From Begonia masoniana (taxonomy: Eukaryota > Streptophyta > Magnoliopsida > Cucurbitales > Begoniaceae): a stretch of 64,000 nucleotides of DNA. Below the pieces are notes generated by a model, which was not told the DNA's origin, ran no database searches, and worked only from the letters and a program-made list of their open reading frames with translations. Shown piece after piece: positions 1 through 12,902 of this stretch (position 1 is the stretch's first letter; every line of letters starts with the position of its first letter). The stretch spans positions 15,561,549-15,625,548 of the forward strand of contig CM039508.1 of assembly GCA_022432975.1 (NCBI GenBank), in the 5' to 3' direction. The position numbers and the translations under genes were made by a program.

Positions 1-160
1 AACGAACCGAAAGTAACCGAACCAAAACTTTCGGTTCGGTTCCGGTTCGGTTTTGGTATGTTAAAAGACCGGTTTCGGTTCGATAAATTCAAAACCAAAA
101 CCGATTGTTTCGGTTCGGTTCCTCCCCAAAACCGAACCGAAACCCGTTTTGCACACTATT
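1..160. repeat. CCGAACCG-rich repetitive end, truncated by window edge
   Basis: About 150 bp made almost entirely of CCGAACCG / CGGTTCGG words on both strands. Similar words lie near the ends of the hAT-like element at 9840-10835, so this could be the right end of a related non-autonomous DNA transposon whose left part lies outside the window. No terminus or target duplication can be seen here. The class is inference; the low complexity is direct observation. Confidence 0.4.
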
Positions 161-443
161 AATTTTCAGTCCTGAGTTTTCGTTTCTGAAGACAAAATTA
201 TGAGGCCTGAATTCCTCAAACTCGATCTGATTCTGGTTCGAAGCTATTGGTTCTGATAATTTTCTTTCTCAAGGTAAAGATTGATTGATTTTCAAGGATT
301 TGTGAGATTTTCGTTTCGTATTTTTTGTTTTGTTCCATAACTTTCGTCTGTAGTCGATTCGGTCTACTGCATGACCGAGACCGAGAGATTTGGTGGCGAC
401 CGAGCTCTCAGAGTGTAGAGGAAGCTGAGCAGAGAGCTAAAAC

Positions 444-659
444 ATGTCTGCCATAGTGTGCGGGAAGAGATCTTTGTTCGAGGAACTGCCTACACCTCCT
501 ATCTCAAAGAGAATTCGTTGTTCATCTTTTTCTCCGGTGCGGTTTTCGCCTCCGAGGCAGTCCAATCAGTCTGCGATTCCTTCTACTCCGGCATTTTTTT
601 CACAATCGACATTTTTGCTTGAGCATCTCAGGTCCATATTTCCCGACATGGATGAGCAG
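444..659 (+). pseudogene. First exon of a CUE-domain (ubiquitin-binding) protein gene, rest missing
   Basis: A 72-codon open exon starts with MSAIVCGKRSLFEELP, has SKRIRCSS and SPVRFSPP, and ends LRSIFPDMDEQ just before a GT donor at 660. This arrangement recalls plant CUE-family proteins, in which a short Ser/Pro-rich N-terminus precedes a CUE domain starting near 'LFPxMDxQLLERALEECGNDLD'. The CUE helices after MDEQ are absent downstream. The only candidate continuation is TAG|GTGCTGGAACAC at about 809-822 (V-L-E-H), which runs straight into poly-T. I read this as a truncated gene that kept its 5' end. The ATG is the first one after a typical leader. Family assignment is from memory and moderately sure. 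An unusually distant second exon cannot be fully excluded. Confidence 0.6.
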
Positions 660-1920
660 GTTCGTGGTTGTGTTTAACGTTTGTAAGTCTTCTGTGCTTA
701 CAATTATCCACTGCGTGAATTGATATTTAACCGTGAGCGAAACGCTTCACGATTGTTCAAAGTCGTTGTTTATCTCTAATAGATGCTGTTATTATCTATG
801 ATGGCTAGGATATAGGTGCTGGAACACTTTTTTTTTTTTGAACAAAGAAGGCATTTAGGTGGTGGTAGGCAACTATTGGAATTTTTTTTTTGGTGAATAA
901 GGATACTGAAAATTCTTTATGAATAGAAAACACTTGATCCTATGGTGAACTTAGTCAATTTACAATTTCAAAAGTGATGATTGATAAATTCAGTTACATT
1001 TGCTAAATTTAGCGTCAACTGATCTTTACTCCGGAGCAAGTAATAGCATTGCTTAAATCGTTATTTTTGTCCATATACTCCATGCAAATTTTCATGGATT
1101 GGGAGAGCCTTGCCAATCTTCTTAGATTCATCATCTAACTGGGTTTGGTTTGGTCCCATCATGTAATGCACTAGGAAATGGGTGTCTAATACAATCTGTT
1201 TTATAAGATCTTCTTGTGGAGGTGAGGGTTTCCGTCAAGATATGATGGTTTTTTATGTGTCAAATCAAAAATTTAAGAGCCCCGGTTACTGAATTGGCCG
1301 AGACATGTTTGTCTGAATATTTTTATGGGATGACTATTTCAATTTCAAATGGCTGATGAATTTACCGTGGATCTGATTTGGAGCCTCTGCCCGTTATTTT
1401 GTGGTGTAAAATTTTTTGCTCATTACCAATTTTTTGTTAAATTTGCATTTGTCGCCATTGAATTGAATTATAATTATCCAATCCTGTTTTCCCAAATTCA
1501 CATTTTATGTAATTTTCATTCTAGATTTGTAATATGATATATGGAGGATTTGTGTTAATGTTATTAATTCTTTGTCTACTTTCTATTATTTGGTTTATCT
1601 GAGCTAAATTTATGCTACTTTTTTTACCTTCAGAAATATTTTGACATCAACCAAATTTTTATTCTATAGGGTCTGAAGTAAACTCTGCGCTGCATCTGCC
1701 TTACAGAGTTATTGTTGGTTTTGGAAACCTTTAATCAAGATGGGAGGACATAACTTTTTAATTGTTCCATCTACTTATTTATTTGTGATTTGCAGGCCTT
1801 TTATGTTGTCTTTGGTTTTTTTCCTAAATGATTCCATGTATAAAAACTTTTCAAGCTAACCACATAGTCTACGTTACGTACAGCTCTAACTGTTTCGTTG
1901 GAGTAGACCATACGCAGACC
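660..1920. other. Intergenic / lost-intron sequence, no gene seen
   Basis: AT-rich sequence with homopolymer T runs near 830 and 880. I find no further CUE exon and no transposon termini. The part just before 1921 is probably the 5' leader of the RRM gene: a reading frame stays open upstream from 1828 to its ATG. Confidence 0.5.
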
Positions 1921-4865
1921 ATGTGGGCTTCAAGTGTCTCCTTCCCTGGCTACCATGCGAACTTCAGAGCTCCCCTTCTTTCAAAATCTTTTACGAATGC
2001 TGACAAGCGTCCATCTTTGACTCTCAAAGCAACTTTCTTTGATTATCATCTTGCCAGCCGAATCAGCGTACGAAGTAAGTCATTTCTCGCTTTCGGTTTG
2101 TTTTTTTATGTTTCTAATTTACTTATTTGATTGTTTACTCTACTATTTACTTATTGCTATCTTCTAATTAGTTCTTTGGTCTCCTGTTAATGGATGACAT
2201 TTTGCTATTGTCTTGATGTGTTTAGTGGGAATATGATAATTTTACCTTAATGGGCTGCCTTTAAATTTCTGTTTTGAACGATTAAATTTTAAGAATCTAT
2301 GTTGGATAGTAGTTTAGTACTATATTCCAATTCCATAAAAGTACGTTAAAGTTGGTCTGTCAACAATTTTGTGAAAGAGATAGCAATTAAACTATATCTA
2401 ATCCAATCGATACAAAATGTGACAACCATATTAGTCTCTAGATTTAGTTCTTATACAGGATTGGGTCTGTAAATTGCTATATGCTCAGCTAGATGAAATT
2501 TTGTGTCAATATGGGAAAAATGACTATGAACTCAAAGACTAGAGGAAGTATAGCACGAATGCTTTTGCGAAAATTTTAATGACTAGTGTTATCCTAAGTT
2601 GGAAGTGATTAATGAAATTGGGAAGATTAAAAATGAAGGCGATAGCAATAGGAGTTGTTGAATTGATTGTTATTGAAGTACCAGAAGCAAGATCAAGTAA
2701 GATATGAAAACTGGGTGTTAAATGTGAAAATATTTTACATCCAAACAAATTACTCTGTTATTCAGTATTAGTAACACTTATGAGAATATATAGGCATGGT
2801 TTTGATCACTAGTCAACACAAACACAAGATACATATTGAAAAGTTTAATGTGCTTGGTCTTTTTGATGCATTGGGCTGAAGTTCAATGGCAATGAAGGGC
2901 AACACCTTGATCATAGAATTGAAAGATGTGACACGACCTTTCTTTGGTATTGTGTGATCTCTTCTATGACGTGGCTTGCTATTTGATTTAAACATAAATG
3001 CTACTTCTTAAATTTTGGTTTTCCATCGTGTCTACTTGGCATGAGTTTTTCATATCACCATGGATCATGGATCATGGATCATGTAAACTATTTGATATTT
3101 TTGTGACACAGAAAAAGTAAGAACCATTTAACTCTTCAGTTTTTGTTGACGTTGATGGTCCTCATTCATTTCTTGTTTTATACTGTTATGAAAATGGCCT
3201 AGCTCCCTAAAAATATTTTAGTTTTGTGACAGAGAAATATTGTAGAGAATATTGGACCATGACATCCATGTCAATATTCTGACTAGTAAATAAACTTGCT
3301 GATTGATCATATGTATCATGTATTCATATTTACACATAATTTCATTTAATAGTGAGTTAGTAAGTTAGTATTTCAAAAGAGTTCTGCATTGCTAGTAGAT
3401 TGTAGTTCAGTAACTTTCCTTTTGATAGATTTAGTTTCTCCAAATGCTTTATTTGTAAATGTATGGAGGTCAAATCATTTGCATTGTTATTGGAAAGTTT
3501 GTTGCCTGTTATGGAGTCATTATGGGAAAGTTTTCTGGTATTGAGTTAAGGCACTGAAGTATATGAGCTTTTGAAGTGTTGGAGATTGTTTGTCTTTGGA
3601 CCAAAGGATATTCATTTATTCAATATTTTCTCATTAAAATTGTAAACAAAACAGATCTCATGGAGAAACATATGGTAATGTCAACTTCATATGCTTTTCA
3701 ATGAGCACCTATGTGGCTTGTGGACTTTAATAACTCCAAATACTAAACGAGACTGATTAGAGTTTGTTACTTACAAGGGTGTGTTGGTCTGGCTTGTTTG
3801 CCCACGGCCTTGCTGGAAGAGCAAATCAATTGTTTATTCGTGATTATTTGAATTTTCCTACATTAATCATATTTTCTTGACAGCGTATATTGATTTCAAG
3901 ATTTAATCTCAAAAAAAGCTACACTAAGTTATTTGTTATTCATTTGATCTCTATTACCCTTGGCCAGTTTCATATATGTTCATCATTTATGCCTAATTTG
4001 TATTTCACTTTTCTAATAATTTTTATACACTTTTCTGGACTGTAATTTTATAGGCAATTTTGACTTAGCAATGTTGTTCTGTCTCATATATGATATCATC
4101 AAGCGATTTTGTTTAGTTTTTGAACTACTGGAGAACTCATCATATTCTGCTAATTACTAGTTAGGAATGCCTTTGTTCTATCCTTTTATATGCTATTTTA
4201 CTCTTTTAATTTACTTGACAATTATTTCTGATCTTCTGTTGAAACTTTCAAAGTTTTTTAAATCAAGCAAAACCCAGATTTGGAGAGAGAATCATACATT
4301 TCTAACTTCTCCTGGTTTTGATTTGTGCAATGTTAAACTACAGATTTACCATATTCTACAACTGAAAGGAGGTTGCAGGATAAATTTTCAGATTTTGGCC
4401 AGATAGCTGAAGGTAAATGCAGCTATTTTCTTATTGGAGATAAAGTAATATCATCATTCATCATATGATAGTAGTTATACAACTCAAAATTAATGTTGTT
4501 AATGGGTTGACAATGGCAGTAAAATTAACGAAAGATGGGATTACAAAAAGGTCCAAAGGGTATGCATTTATTCAATACACTTGTCAAGATGATGCTGTTC
4601 GTGCGCTCGAAAATATGAATCACATGGTTGCACTTGGCTCAGATCTAACTTATTCTTGAAGGGTATCTATGTTAGCGGAAACATTTATGTACTCTTTCTT
4701 TTTGTTTTGAAGCAGAACTTCGATGGCAGAACGATCTACGTAGAACTTGCGAAACCTGGGAGTGAATTGCATAGAGGATACTTGAGAACTTCAGGACCCC
4801 CACAAGAACAGCATCTTCCCAAGCCTCTACCTGAACAAGAAGAGGTAGCAGATTGCTGGTACTAG
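1921..4865 (+). CDS. Small single-RRM RNA-binding protein, probably organelle-targeted (4 exons)
   Basis: Exons 1921-2074, 4344-4412, 4520-4626 and 4716-4865 join in frame to 159 codons plus stop. All junctions use GT/AG and the split codons restore sense: A|AT gives the Asn of SVRNLPYSTT, and G|TA gives the Val of QIAEVKL. One complete RRM results: RNP2-like ISVRNL (about residues 47-52), RNP1-like SKGYAFIQY (about 86-94), then NFDGRTIYVELAKPG. The roughly 45-residue N-terminus (MWASSVSFPGYHANF...) is rich in Ser, Arg and Lys and poor in acid, as expected of a transit peptide. The tail is short, Pro/Gln-rich, and ends EVADCWY. In plants such proteins bind transcripts in plastids or mitochondria, but the exact member is not recognised. 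An in-frame upstream ATG at 1828 would add 31 residues; 1921 is preferred for its ACC context. Intron 1 is long (2.27 kb). No lesion was found, so this is the best candidate for a working host gene here. Confidence 0.75.
2075..4343 (+). other. Long first intron of the RRM gene
   Basis: Begins with the donor GTAAGT at 2075 and ends with CTACAG at 4341-4343. It is AT-rich. I see no nested coding sequence, only short random open frames and a small ATCATGG triplication near 3059-3082. Intron status follows from the exact codon restoration across the junction. Confidence 0.65.
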
Positions 4866-5565
4866 TTGCTTTTGTAATGGATTAGCCTAGTATGTCATAT
4901 AAATGACCGAGTTTATTTTCAAGTCCTGAGGGTGTAACCCTATAAAAGCATTGGACTGTATTGGTTCGTTTGATACAGTATCAGAAAAGAGCCCAATTAC
5001 AGCATCACTATGAAGTCCTAGGTGATTGATTCGTCCATAATATGTTCTTATATGTGTCTGACATTTAGCTTCAGAACCAAGTTGATGAGGCATTGCTGTT
5101 TGTTGAAGTTGAGTGGGGCTCTTTTCTCTGTAAATCAAAGTGACGGTTGGCTCAACAGTTGGATATATTCAATTCTTGGAGGGTTATAGTATATACTAGT
5201 TTTTCCTGCACTTTGGACTATGCAATTAATGACTTACAATTTTCAGCTATATTATAATTTTGTTTTCCTAGTAGAATTGGAGGCGCAAGTACGGCACTTT
5301 GCTGGTAGTTCATAATTGGGACACTTGAGAGAGAGAGAGAGCGATCAAATGTGAAGTTGTGGAGGGAACTTGTCTTTCATTTGTGTGGTGGAAAGGCAGA
5401 GATGTGCAGTGTGTAGATGAGGGAGTACGTGTCGCAGACCACCTAGTTTCTGCTTGGGACCGTGGTCTTCGGGAGTAATATTTTATGTAGTTAAAAAATA
5501 TAGTAAGATGTTTGGAGTAGCACAAGTGATCAAGGTTTACCTTAATTTATGATAACCATGTCTTA
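4866..5565. other. 3' flank of the RRM gene
   Basis: Probable 3' untranslated region followed by spacer. Contains a short GA microsatellite around 5329-5341. No coding signal was recognised; the open frames here do not resemble any known family. Confidence 0.4.
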
Positions 5566-5649
5566 GATGTAGTTTAGAAAAAATTGTGCATATCATATAT
5601 CTTGTTTGATGTAGTTTAGAAAAAATTATGCATATCATATATCTTATTT
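5566..5649. repeat. 42-bp tandem duplication
   Basis: Two adjacent copies (5566-5607 and 5608-5649) of a unit beginning GATGTAGTTTAGAAAAAATT, differing at two positions. No function is suggested by the sequence. Confidence 0.85.
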
Positions 5650-7546
5650 GTTCAGCCTCGACGGTAGACCAGGGGTCAGACGGCCTTGACTTAAGTTCAG
5701 ACTGGATCAGGTATGGATCTGTTATTAAAATAAGTTTCAATCGACGTGTTGAGTGAAAGGATAATTAGATTGATCTTCTACCATTCAGCACTGCAATTGG
5801 AAACTTTGCTTGCGCTATATTTTTTTAGTATTATTATATTTATTCTTTATTTTTTCTTTCTAATTCTTATTTCATGACGTAATAAATATTAATTAGTGTA
5901 ATTAACATAATAAATTATAAATAGTTAAAATAAAACAAAACATGTCTAACACTTGTAATCACAACATTCATGTTGATTTCATGAATTTAATATTGTGATT
6001 AATTCAAACACAAACTATAATTTGAGCTCATTTTCAATGTGCAATGCAAACAAACCCAAGTTATTTATTTGAAAAAGTAAATGCTTTTGGAATTGGTCAA
6101 AAAGGTTGTGCAGTAAGTCTCGCACCACCTGCTACCCTTGTACTGTTCATTTTAGTTTGAAACGTTAGATTGTTTGTGATGGGAACGTTGATTGCATTGT
6201 TGAGGAAGAATAATATTCGAAAGTCAAAAAACAAGGTGGGAACAGGAAAAACGAAGAAGACAAGACCATTTGCTCTTTCAACAAAATGTGCTCATACTTG
6301 CATGTCTTCTCTTCTCTACCCCCCATTCACCACGGCCACCATGACTGCTGCACTTCCATTCAACCATTGCTTTTCTGCATTCTTTCCGTGTCCAAGATCT
6401 CAAGTTGGTCAAGTTATTGCGATGCGTTTTAGGTTAAACTCGAATATTATAGACCTGGTATAATTTGACTGTCAAAAAATGAAAGTTATACAAGAAAGTT
6501 GTTTTTCAAAATTATTCTTGTAAAAAACAAGAATGAGAATCGACTGTTCTTAACCATATATTGATTCAAGTAACTAAAAAAATATGAGAAAAAAGTAAAT
6601 GAAAAATGAGTTTGAATCTAATATCAAATTTATTAAGTTTTAAAATCATGCTTAGGACGTAGATAAGCTAATCATAGTAGACTCTGATTAAATCTCCATT
6701 ATTAGTGCTACTAACATACTGATGGTAAAGTGGTGGATTGTTGAAAAAGAAAACAGAAAATATATATAAACCGATCCATGTATAATTATATAATAATATT
6801 ATTATATAATTGACAAAACCGCCTTTAAACTATTTTTCTTTAACAAAATAACTCTCGTCTTAATTTTTCATTAAAAATTTCATCATGCAAGAGCTCGCGA
6901 ATGAATGGGTCGAATTTGTTAATGATCCCGTAATTTAATTTTTTTTTTTTGTTAGTCACCGAAAATGTAATATTGAACTTATTAATTTAAATAATAATAA
7001 TATTGTAAAGAGAAAGCGTCTCCACCAGGCATTGAGCCAAATTCTATTCTAGAAAAGACAGGTGTGAACAAACTCACAACTCATGCCCACATCTTCAATT
7101 TCGTACCCACTAAGTAGGTGTATTATATCATCCTATTTACTCTAAGCGACCACATATACTCTGTATTTAATCATTTATTACAAGATCTATATAATTTTAT
7201 AAATATGACCCGAAAAGATAATATGATTAACATATAATAAGGTGAGCCCTAACTCTATTCATTCATGAATGCATTTTTAACAATATCATCATAACATAAC
7301 GTGAACTCGGTTCTTACAATTCAAACTCGGAAGAGAAAGAGAACGAGAAGAGAAGTTCACTTAAAAATAAAAATAGAGATCTTGATTTTGACCAAGTTTT
7401 AGTTTTGGAGGGTACAAGCCTATTCTCCAAACAAATCCAACCCCCGAGTAAAAAGGCACAAATGTTCAGGGATTAGGGAGAACAGAAACCTAAAAATACT
7501 AAACTCTAAAAATCATTTATTCTTTCCCCACTTAACCTTTTATTAT
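5650..7546. other. Intergenic AT-rich sequence
   Basis: No recognisable gene or transposon ends. A 97-codon open frame at 6170-6463 has no familiar motif and unremarkable composition. Sequence near 6781-6812 is almost pure A/T. Confidence 0.5.
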
Positions 7547-10500
7547 CTATTCCACCGTCTGTATCTTCTGAGAAGCAAATAAGAGCATAATGACACTTAC
7601 GGATGACAGAGCCATGCACGCACCTGCTACCCATGGCGGCAACTTTATCCCTAATAAAGGGTAAAATACACCTGCAGCTACTGGAATTGCAATCACGTTG
7701 TAGGCCATCGCAAACATGTAATTCAATCGTATTCGAGAAAAGGTTTTTTGCGACAGAACAATGGCTGTGATTACGTCTTTCAAGTTATTTCTCTTCAGAA
7801 CATAGTTGGCAGCTTCAATGGCCATATCAGTCCCTGCCCCAATGGCCATGCCAATATCAGCAGCAGCTAAAGCGGGGAAGTCATTGATTCCATCGCCCAC
7901 ATTGCAACTATGCTACCATCTTTTTGGGAATGAGCGAATAACTCCAGCCTTTCCTGCAGGCATTACTTCTGCCCTCACATATCCAATACCAACCTGAAGT
8001 AATACATGGCAAATCATTGTTCAATTCCATACCAGTTGAAAGTTATGCATACCTTCTGTCAACTTTTTTAAAACTGGGTTGAAAACAAATAAAAATGTAT
8101 ACCAACCTCCTTGGCAACAGCGCAAGCTGTTCTCCAATTGTCTCCCGTAACCATTACTGGAATAACACCCATTTTGCCAAGTCCCTCTATGACCACAGAA
8201 ACCTCTCTCTTTAAAGGGTCTGTTACTCCCAACACGTCAATCAAGTTACCATTATACCCAACAAGTATGCCTGTCTTTGCACTTTCTTCCAGCTCAACTA
8301 CAAACTTCTCAATATGAGGTGATATTGTGATTCCATTTTCATTCATCAACTGCCTGTTACCAACCTATTCATAAATCATGAAAGTCCGACATTATTAAGT
8401 AAACCAACAAAAAGAAATACATTACTTTATTTCTTGTGCACTGACATTTACTTAATCGATCAGGTTTAACAACACTCACCAAAATCCATTTGCCATCATA
8501 GAACATTGAACTCCCTTCCTGGCAACGCTGAGAAATTTGAGACATCAAAAAACCAACCAGAAGGCTGTGTGCTGTGGTTTTGGTAACTCATAGTTGCAGA
8601 TGGCACATCAAAGAAATGGAAATGGCGAGCATATTCAACTATAGCTTTCCCCAACGGATGTTCACTGGTAGACTAACCAGACAAGAATTCAGAATATTAG
8701 CCATTATACAGCATCAAACTATAAGGAAAACCTTTACGCTATACATAAACTAGTAAAGTAAATAATCCAGCACTAAGATAAAAGCTCAAAAAGCTTTCAG
8801 GTCCAGTTTACTACTATAATGAACACAGCACTGTTAAGAGAGGCCATGGATCTTTCAGGTCTGTCTTGGACGGAGTATAAATAACATAGATATGAGTAGA
8901 GTGTTATTGTAAATATCCCTTTTTTGTGACCCTTCACCCAAGTTTTGTTTGAAATACAATTTTCATTTCTCATCTAAGGGGAAAAAAGAAACTGACATTT
9001 CAATAGCTTTTCGACTTTTGAGTGTACATGACAATGGGTATAGAAAAAGTAATGTAGGCAGCGGAAATTGAAGAAAGAAAATTAGCTATTGAGAAAGAAA
9101 TAGGAAAAAAATGAGCTCTTAGAGAGAAGATAGGGGTTGAAAAATAGAGGTTGTTTTCATTCAATCATATATTCTTCATAATCTATCATTCCAAGTTACA
9201 ATACTAGATTTTAAATAAAAAACTTCAAATCACTCTAGAAGATGAAAGTGTCAAAGTCAGAAGATTAAAAGATAAACCTAGAAGGTGAAAAACTTAAGTC
9301 TTTGAATGCGAACCAAAACAAATGAAATATAAAGTATATAATAAAACTAAAATATCAAATAATATCCTTATAAAAAAGAGGAACAGATTTTATAATGGTA
9401 AATGAAGTGTAAGGAGTTAGAAGTAAGAAGTCACCTCAGCAGAAACCACCAATTTGAGAAATTCTTCACGATCCATTCTTATGAAAACTTAAAAGTGTCG
9501 GTTTTATTAAAGATTACATATTTAACTTTATGTGCTCTTTCAAACGCATCTCCCCCTTTGATTAACACACCATTATTAGCCCCAACCCCTGTTGCAACCA
9601 TGACAGCTCCCCTTTTGATTAACACACCATTATTAGCCCCAACCCATGTTGCGACCATGACAGTAGTTGGTGTGGCCAAGCCAAGTGCAAAAAGACAAGC
9701 AATTACCACAACCGATATGGAAAACATGAGTGCAAATACAAAGTAGTTCCCATTTTTAGGGAGCCAGTGATTAGAGTATGCTCCAACAACTCCACCAATA
9801 TACCTAAAGACATTCATAAAAGATATAATTCTAACTAGCTAGGGGTGTACGTGGTCCGGTCCAATTCGGTTTTGAGAAAAATTAGGACCAGAATCAATAA
9901 TATTCGGTTTTTGATTTTTAAAACCGGTACCATCAAAAAAATTTTAAGGGCCGGATCAGAATTTCGGTTCCGGTTCCGGTTTTCCTATTAATTACGCCAC
10001 ATCAGTTAACTTACCAGGACGAGGGGGACTGGAAAAATATATTGAGAATTTAATGAACAACCCACTAAAAAATTCAATGCTATAAATTTCAGAGATGATG
10101 AATTACTAATCATCATGAAAATTTGTTGTTTTTCAACAAAATAAAATAGAAGAGCAAAACAAAAACAGAAACAACAAAACAACAACAAAAACAGCAAAGA
10201 CGCTGAAACATCCGGGCCAAAACAGAACCAACAACAGCAAAAACAACTAAATCATCACAAAACAGCAACAAAAAAGAGCAAAACGAAATTACAATATACT
10301 GGAAAACTAACACAAACAAATGCTCTCGGTCACGTCCGAAGAGTCTCCCAAGAATAGAAGCACAGTGAACGTAAAATAGAGGTGGGTGCGACGTGCGAGG
10401 AAATGAATAGATGTTGTTGGTACTTACTCAGAGTCCAAAGAGCTCCGGTTCAGATTGAAGGCGTCGGCGACGGCTGAGAGAGAAGATTGACGTTGAACTA

Positions 10501-11560
10501 AAGATTGAAGGCTTCGGGGATTCGGGCCTTTGGCTTCGGCTTCGGACGGCGATGGTGAGCGCGAGACGAACACTCATCTCTGGCTCTCCCCTCTCCTCTG
10601 ATTTTTCGACTTTAGTTCAGAGCTTTCGAGTTTCGACAGAAACGAAAAAGTTAGGTTCAATTTCTGAAGATTTTTCATTTTCTTCCCTCTTCTGTGGTCC
10701 GGTTCGGTTTTTCAGGTTTTTGTCAATAAACCCAAAAACCGAACCAAAATTCATTTTTTAAAATCGATCAGAACCGGACCAAATAGGTCGGTTCTGGTCC
10801 GGTTGGTCAGTCCGGGTCGGTTTTGTATACCCCTGCTACTAGCTCTATAAACAAGTGAAAGCAAGTGATGATGGTAAACTTACCAACCCAACAACGTAAT
10901 TAATGCCATAGCAAGATGGTTGCTACCTGCAAGTCTAAGAATGCCTAAGATAAGAATATAACATGAATTAATAAAACACGTACCTCAAACGAATGACCAA
11001 TTTAAGAACGAGTAAGGAAGAAAAAATATAATTTCTAAGCTAAAAATTAATGACGAATTTAAGAACGAGTAAGGAAGAAAAAATATAATTTTTAAGCTAA
11101 AAATTCTCGAAAATGTAAGTAATGATTCTCCCCACAGAAATCTTTGAAACCATAAACTTTAATATTTTTCAGATCTTTGGTCACATGCAATAAGGCTCTC
11201 TTTAGTTATAAGTTCATTTTATGAGTACTCAATATTAAGGAAAAATGTAAGGTTTTTGAAGTCAATACACAAGCTCCAAGAGTAAAATTGAACTTGAATT
11301 AGATTTCAAAGTACTTACGAAAATCTGTAAATTTCTGAACGGGAGCTTTCGATGTTTGTGTTGTCTCAGCTAGACTAATAATCTGGTTTAAAACAGTATC
11401 AGATCCTACTTTCGTTGCTTGTACGTTGAGATCTCCGATGCAAATTAATTGTACCTCTAATAACTTGCGAGTTGAGCTCCTTCCAAATAGGTATAGATTC
11501 ACCGGTTACCATGTGGGATCCTCCCTTAATGATGAGGGACCCGTGCATTTAATGGAGACT
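7547..11560 (-). pseudogene. RAN1/HMA7-like copper-transporting P1B-ATPase pseudogene (3' half)
   Basis: Minus-strand exon remnants appear in family order: actuator-domain end with VTGES (about 11510), an NLHxxLNVQATKVGSD segment (11299-11460), a TM piece (10880-10927), the phosphorylation block (9479-9817), a P-domain start (8480-8680), the nucleotide-binding exon with MVTGDNWRTA (8105-8366), and [24 protein letters not shown] with the last TM pair (7547-7994). [12 protein letters not shown] favours the RAN1/HMA7 type over HMA5. Damage is extensive. The metal-site CPC is replaced (IACLFALG), the invariant DKTGT is NKTDT so the phosphorylated Asp is gone, and about 20 codons after LGLATPT are tandemly duplicated. 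Frame breaks occur near 11450, 9485, 8518, 7924, 7904 and 7590. The metal-binding N-terminus and first TM helices are absent. It cannot encode a working pump. Confidence 0.85.
9840..10835. mobile_element. Non-autonomous hAT-like DNA transposon in an HMA7-like intron
   Basis: Ends are TAGGGGTGTAC on the left and GTATACCCCTG on the right, short inverted repeats of the form (T/C)AGGGGTRTAC typical of plant hAT elements. The flanks TAACTAGC (9832-9839) and CTACTAGC (10836-10843) are an imperfect 8-bp target duplication. Both ends are full of CCGGTTC/CCGGTCC words. The middle has a 69-codon open frame (10552-10761) and a Gln/Lys-codon-rich tract, neither transposase-like, so it depends on a helper. 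It separates two HMA7-like exon remnants, so it landed in an intron. Confidence 0.75.
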
Positions 11561-11603
11561 TATGAAAGTCTCTGGCATAAGAAGGTTTTCCTTCTTTCTT
11601 TGC

Positions 11604-11634
11604 GTACACGTTCCTTATTTTAAGGAACGTGTAC
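11604..11634. repeat. Perfect 14-bp-arm palindrome
   Basis: GTACACGTTCCTTA, then TTT, then TAAGGAACGTGTAC: perfect arms around a 3-bp centre. The arms contain ACACGT, close to the plant ACGT core. It lies just upstream of the surviving HMA7-like exons and could be a tiny foldback remnant. Confidence 0.8.
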
Positions 11635-11808
11635 TGCAATAATAATAAGATTGTGGAAATAATAAAATTACGGAGACATTGTGGAAATAATAGATTGTAT
11701 TTGTAGTGGTGAGAGTAGGAATTGAAGATAATGTGCAGTCATATATTAGATCTTCATCTCTGCATAATAGAAATACGAACACAACAAGATCGACGAAACA
11801 CCTCTCTC

Positions 11809-11876
11809 GAAAATTAGCACAATTCCACACTTTGAAAGAAACGAAAATTAGCACAATTCCACACACTTTGAAAGAA
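11809..11876. repeat. 33-bp tandem duplication
   Basis: Two adjacent copies starting CGAAAATTAGCACAATTCCA at 11809 and 11842; the second has a 2-bp CA insertion. Confidence 0.85.
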
Positions 11877-12862
11877 ACTACTCCAACATATTTGTTATAA
11901 ACAATATTTTATAATCTCTTTGTTCTCTCATCTACTTACTTATAACCACCCACTAACTCTCTAACTTCTTTGTCACCGCATGGCTTTCTACTCTTTCCTT
12001 GCTTATAAACCACCCACTAACCATCTAACATCCTTCCTAGCTCATTTTCTACAGTTTCCTACTTGGCACTTCCATTTTATACTCATCACAATCATGCTCA
12101 CATCGTGAACATTCATAGCCTAGAATCTAAATGTATGATACACATAATACATTATACTTTAACAATATATCTCTAAATCAAGAGGTCAACCATAAAATTA
12201 TAACAAAAACCATTTTACGTTGTTGTTGCAATGAATTAGACACAAAAACTTTATATATACGTGGTTCCACTGTATATTAGCAAAACATTATAAAATAACA
12301 TGTACAAACATAGGTCTTTTGACATAACTGCACAGTGATTATAAGCAACTCTAAGTCAATACATTCTTAAACTGATCTTATACAGTTTTAATCTTACCTG
12401 TCCTATGTGCAAACTCCTTTTTTGCACATAAACTTACTTATATCAACTACCACCCCTTATTTTGTTATAACGAGCAATTTTACATCGCTTAGACTTATAT
12501 TTTTCACTCCTTGAAGTCAAAAGTCACATCTTAGTTATTTACATTCAAGGAATTAATTTTATATTTATTCTTTTGTGAAGTTAGCTTACTCACATCCAAG
12601 ACCATCCAATGTAATAATTATTTCCGATCACGCTTTGTTATTCTATTGTGATTAAAATAATTAATTTTATTATGGGTATAATCTAATCTGCCTGTCAAGT
12701 CTCAAGTTCAACGACGTAGGAATTAGGATGAATGGGTACTGATCCCCCACTAATGGGTCGAGTATTGGTCTGTATCTGGGCCTGGGCTGAGAGTATATTC
12801 CTTGTTGGATCAGGGCTGGAGAAGATGAAGTTGAATTGATTATTTGAAAAATAGAATTTAAA
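11877..12862. other. Intergenic sequence
   Basis: No gene, RNA or transposon end recognised. Includes a diverged duplication of CACCCACTAAC-containing text around 11940-12030. Confidence 0.45.
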
Positions 12863-12902
12863 TTATGTGAAATTTATGGGTATAATTATTCTTAATTTTT
12901 TG

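Noticed and set aside
6170..6463. 97-codon open frame
   Set aside because: No recognisable motif, no splice or promoter context, low-complexity start.
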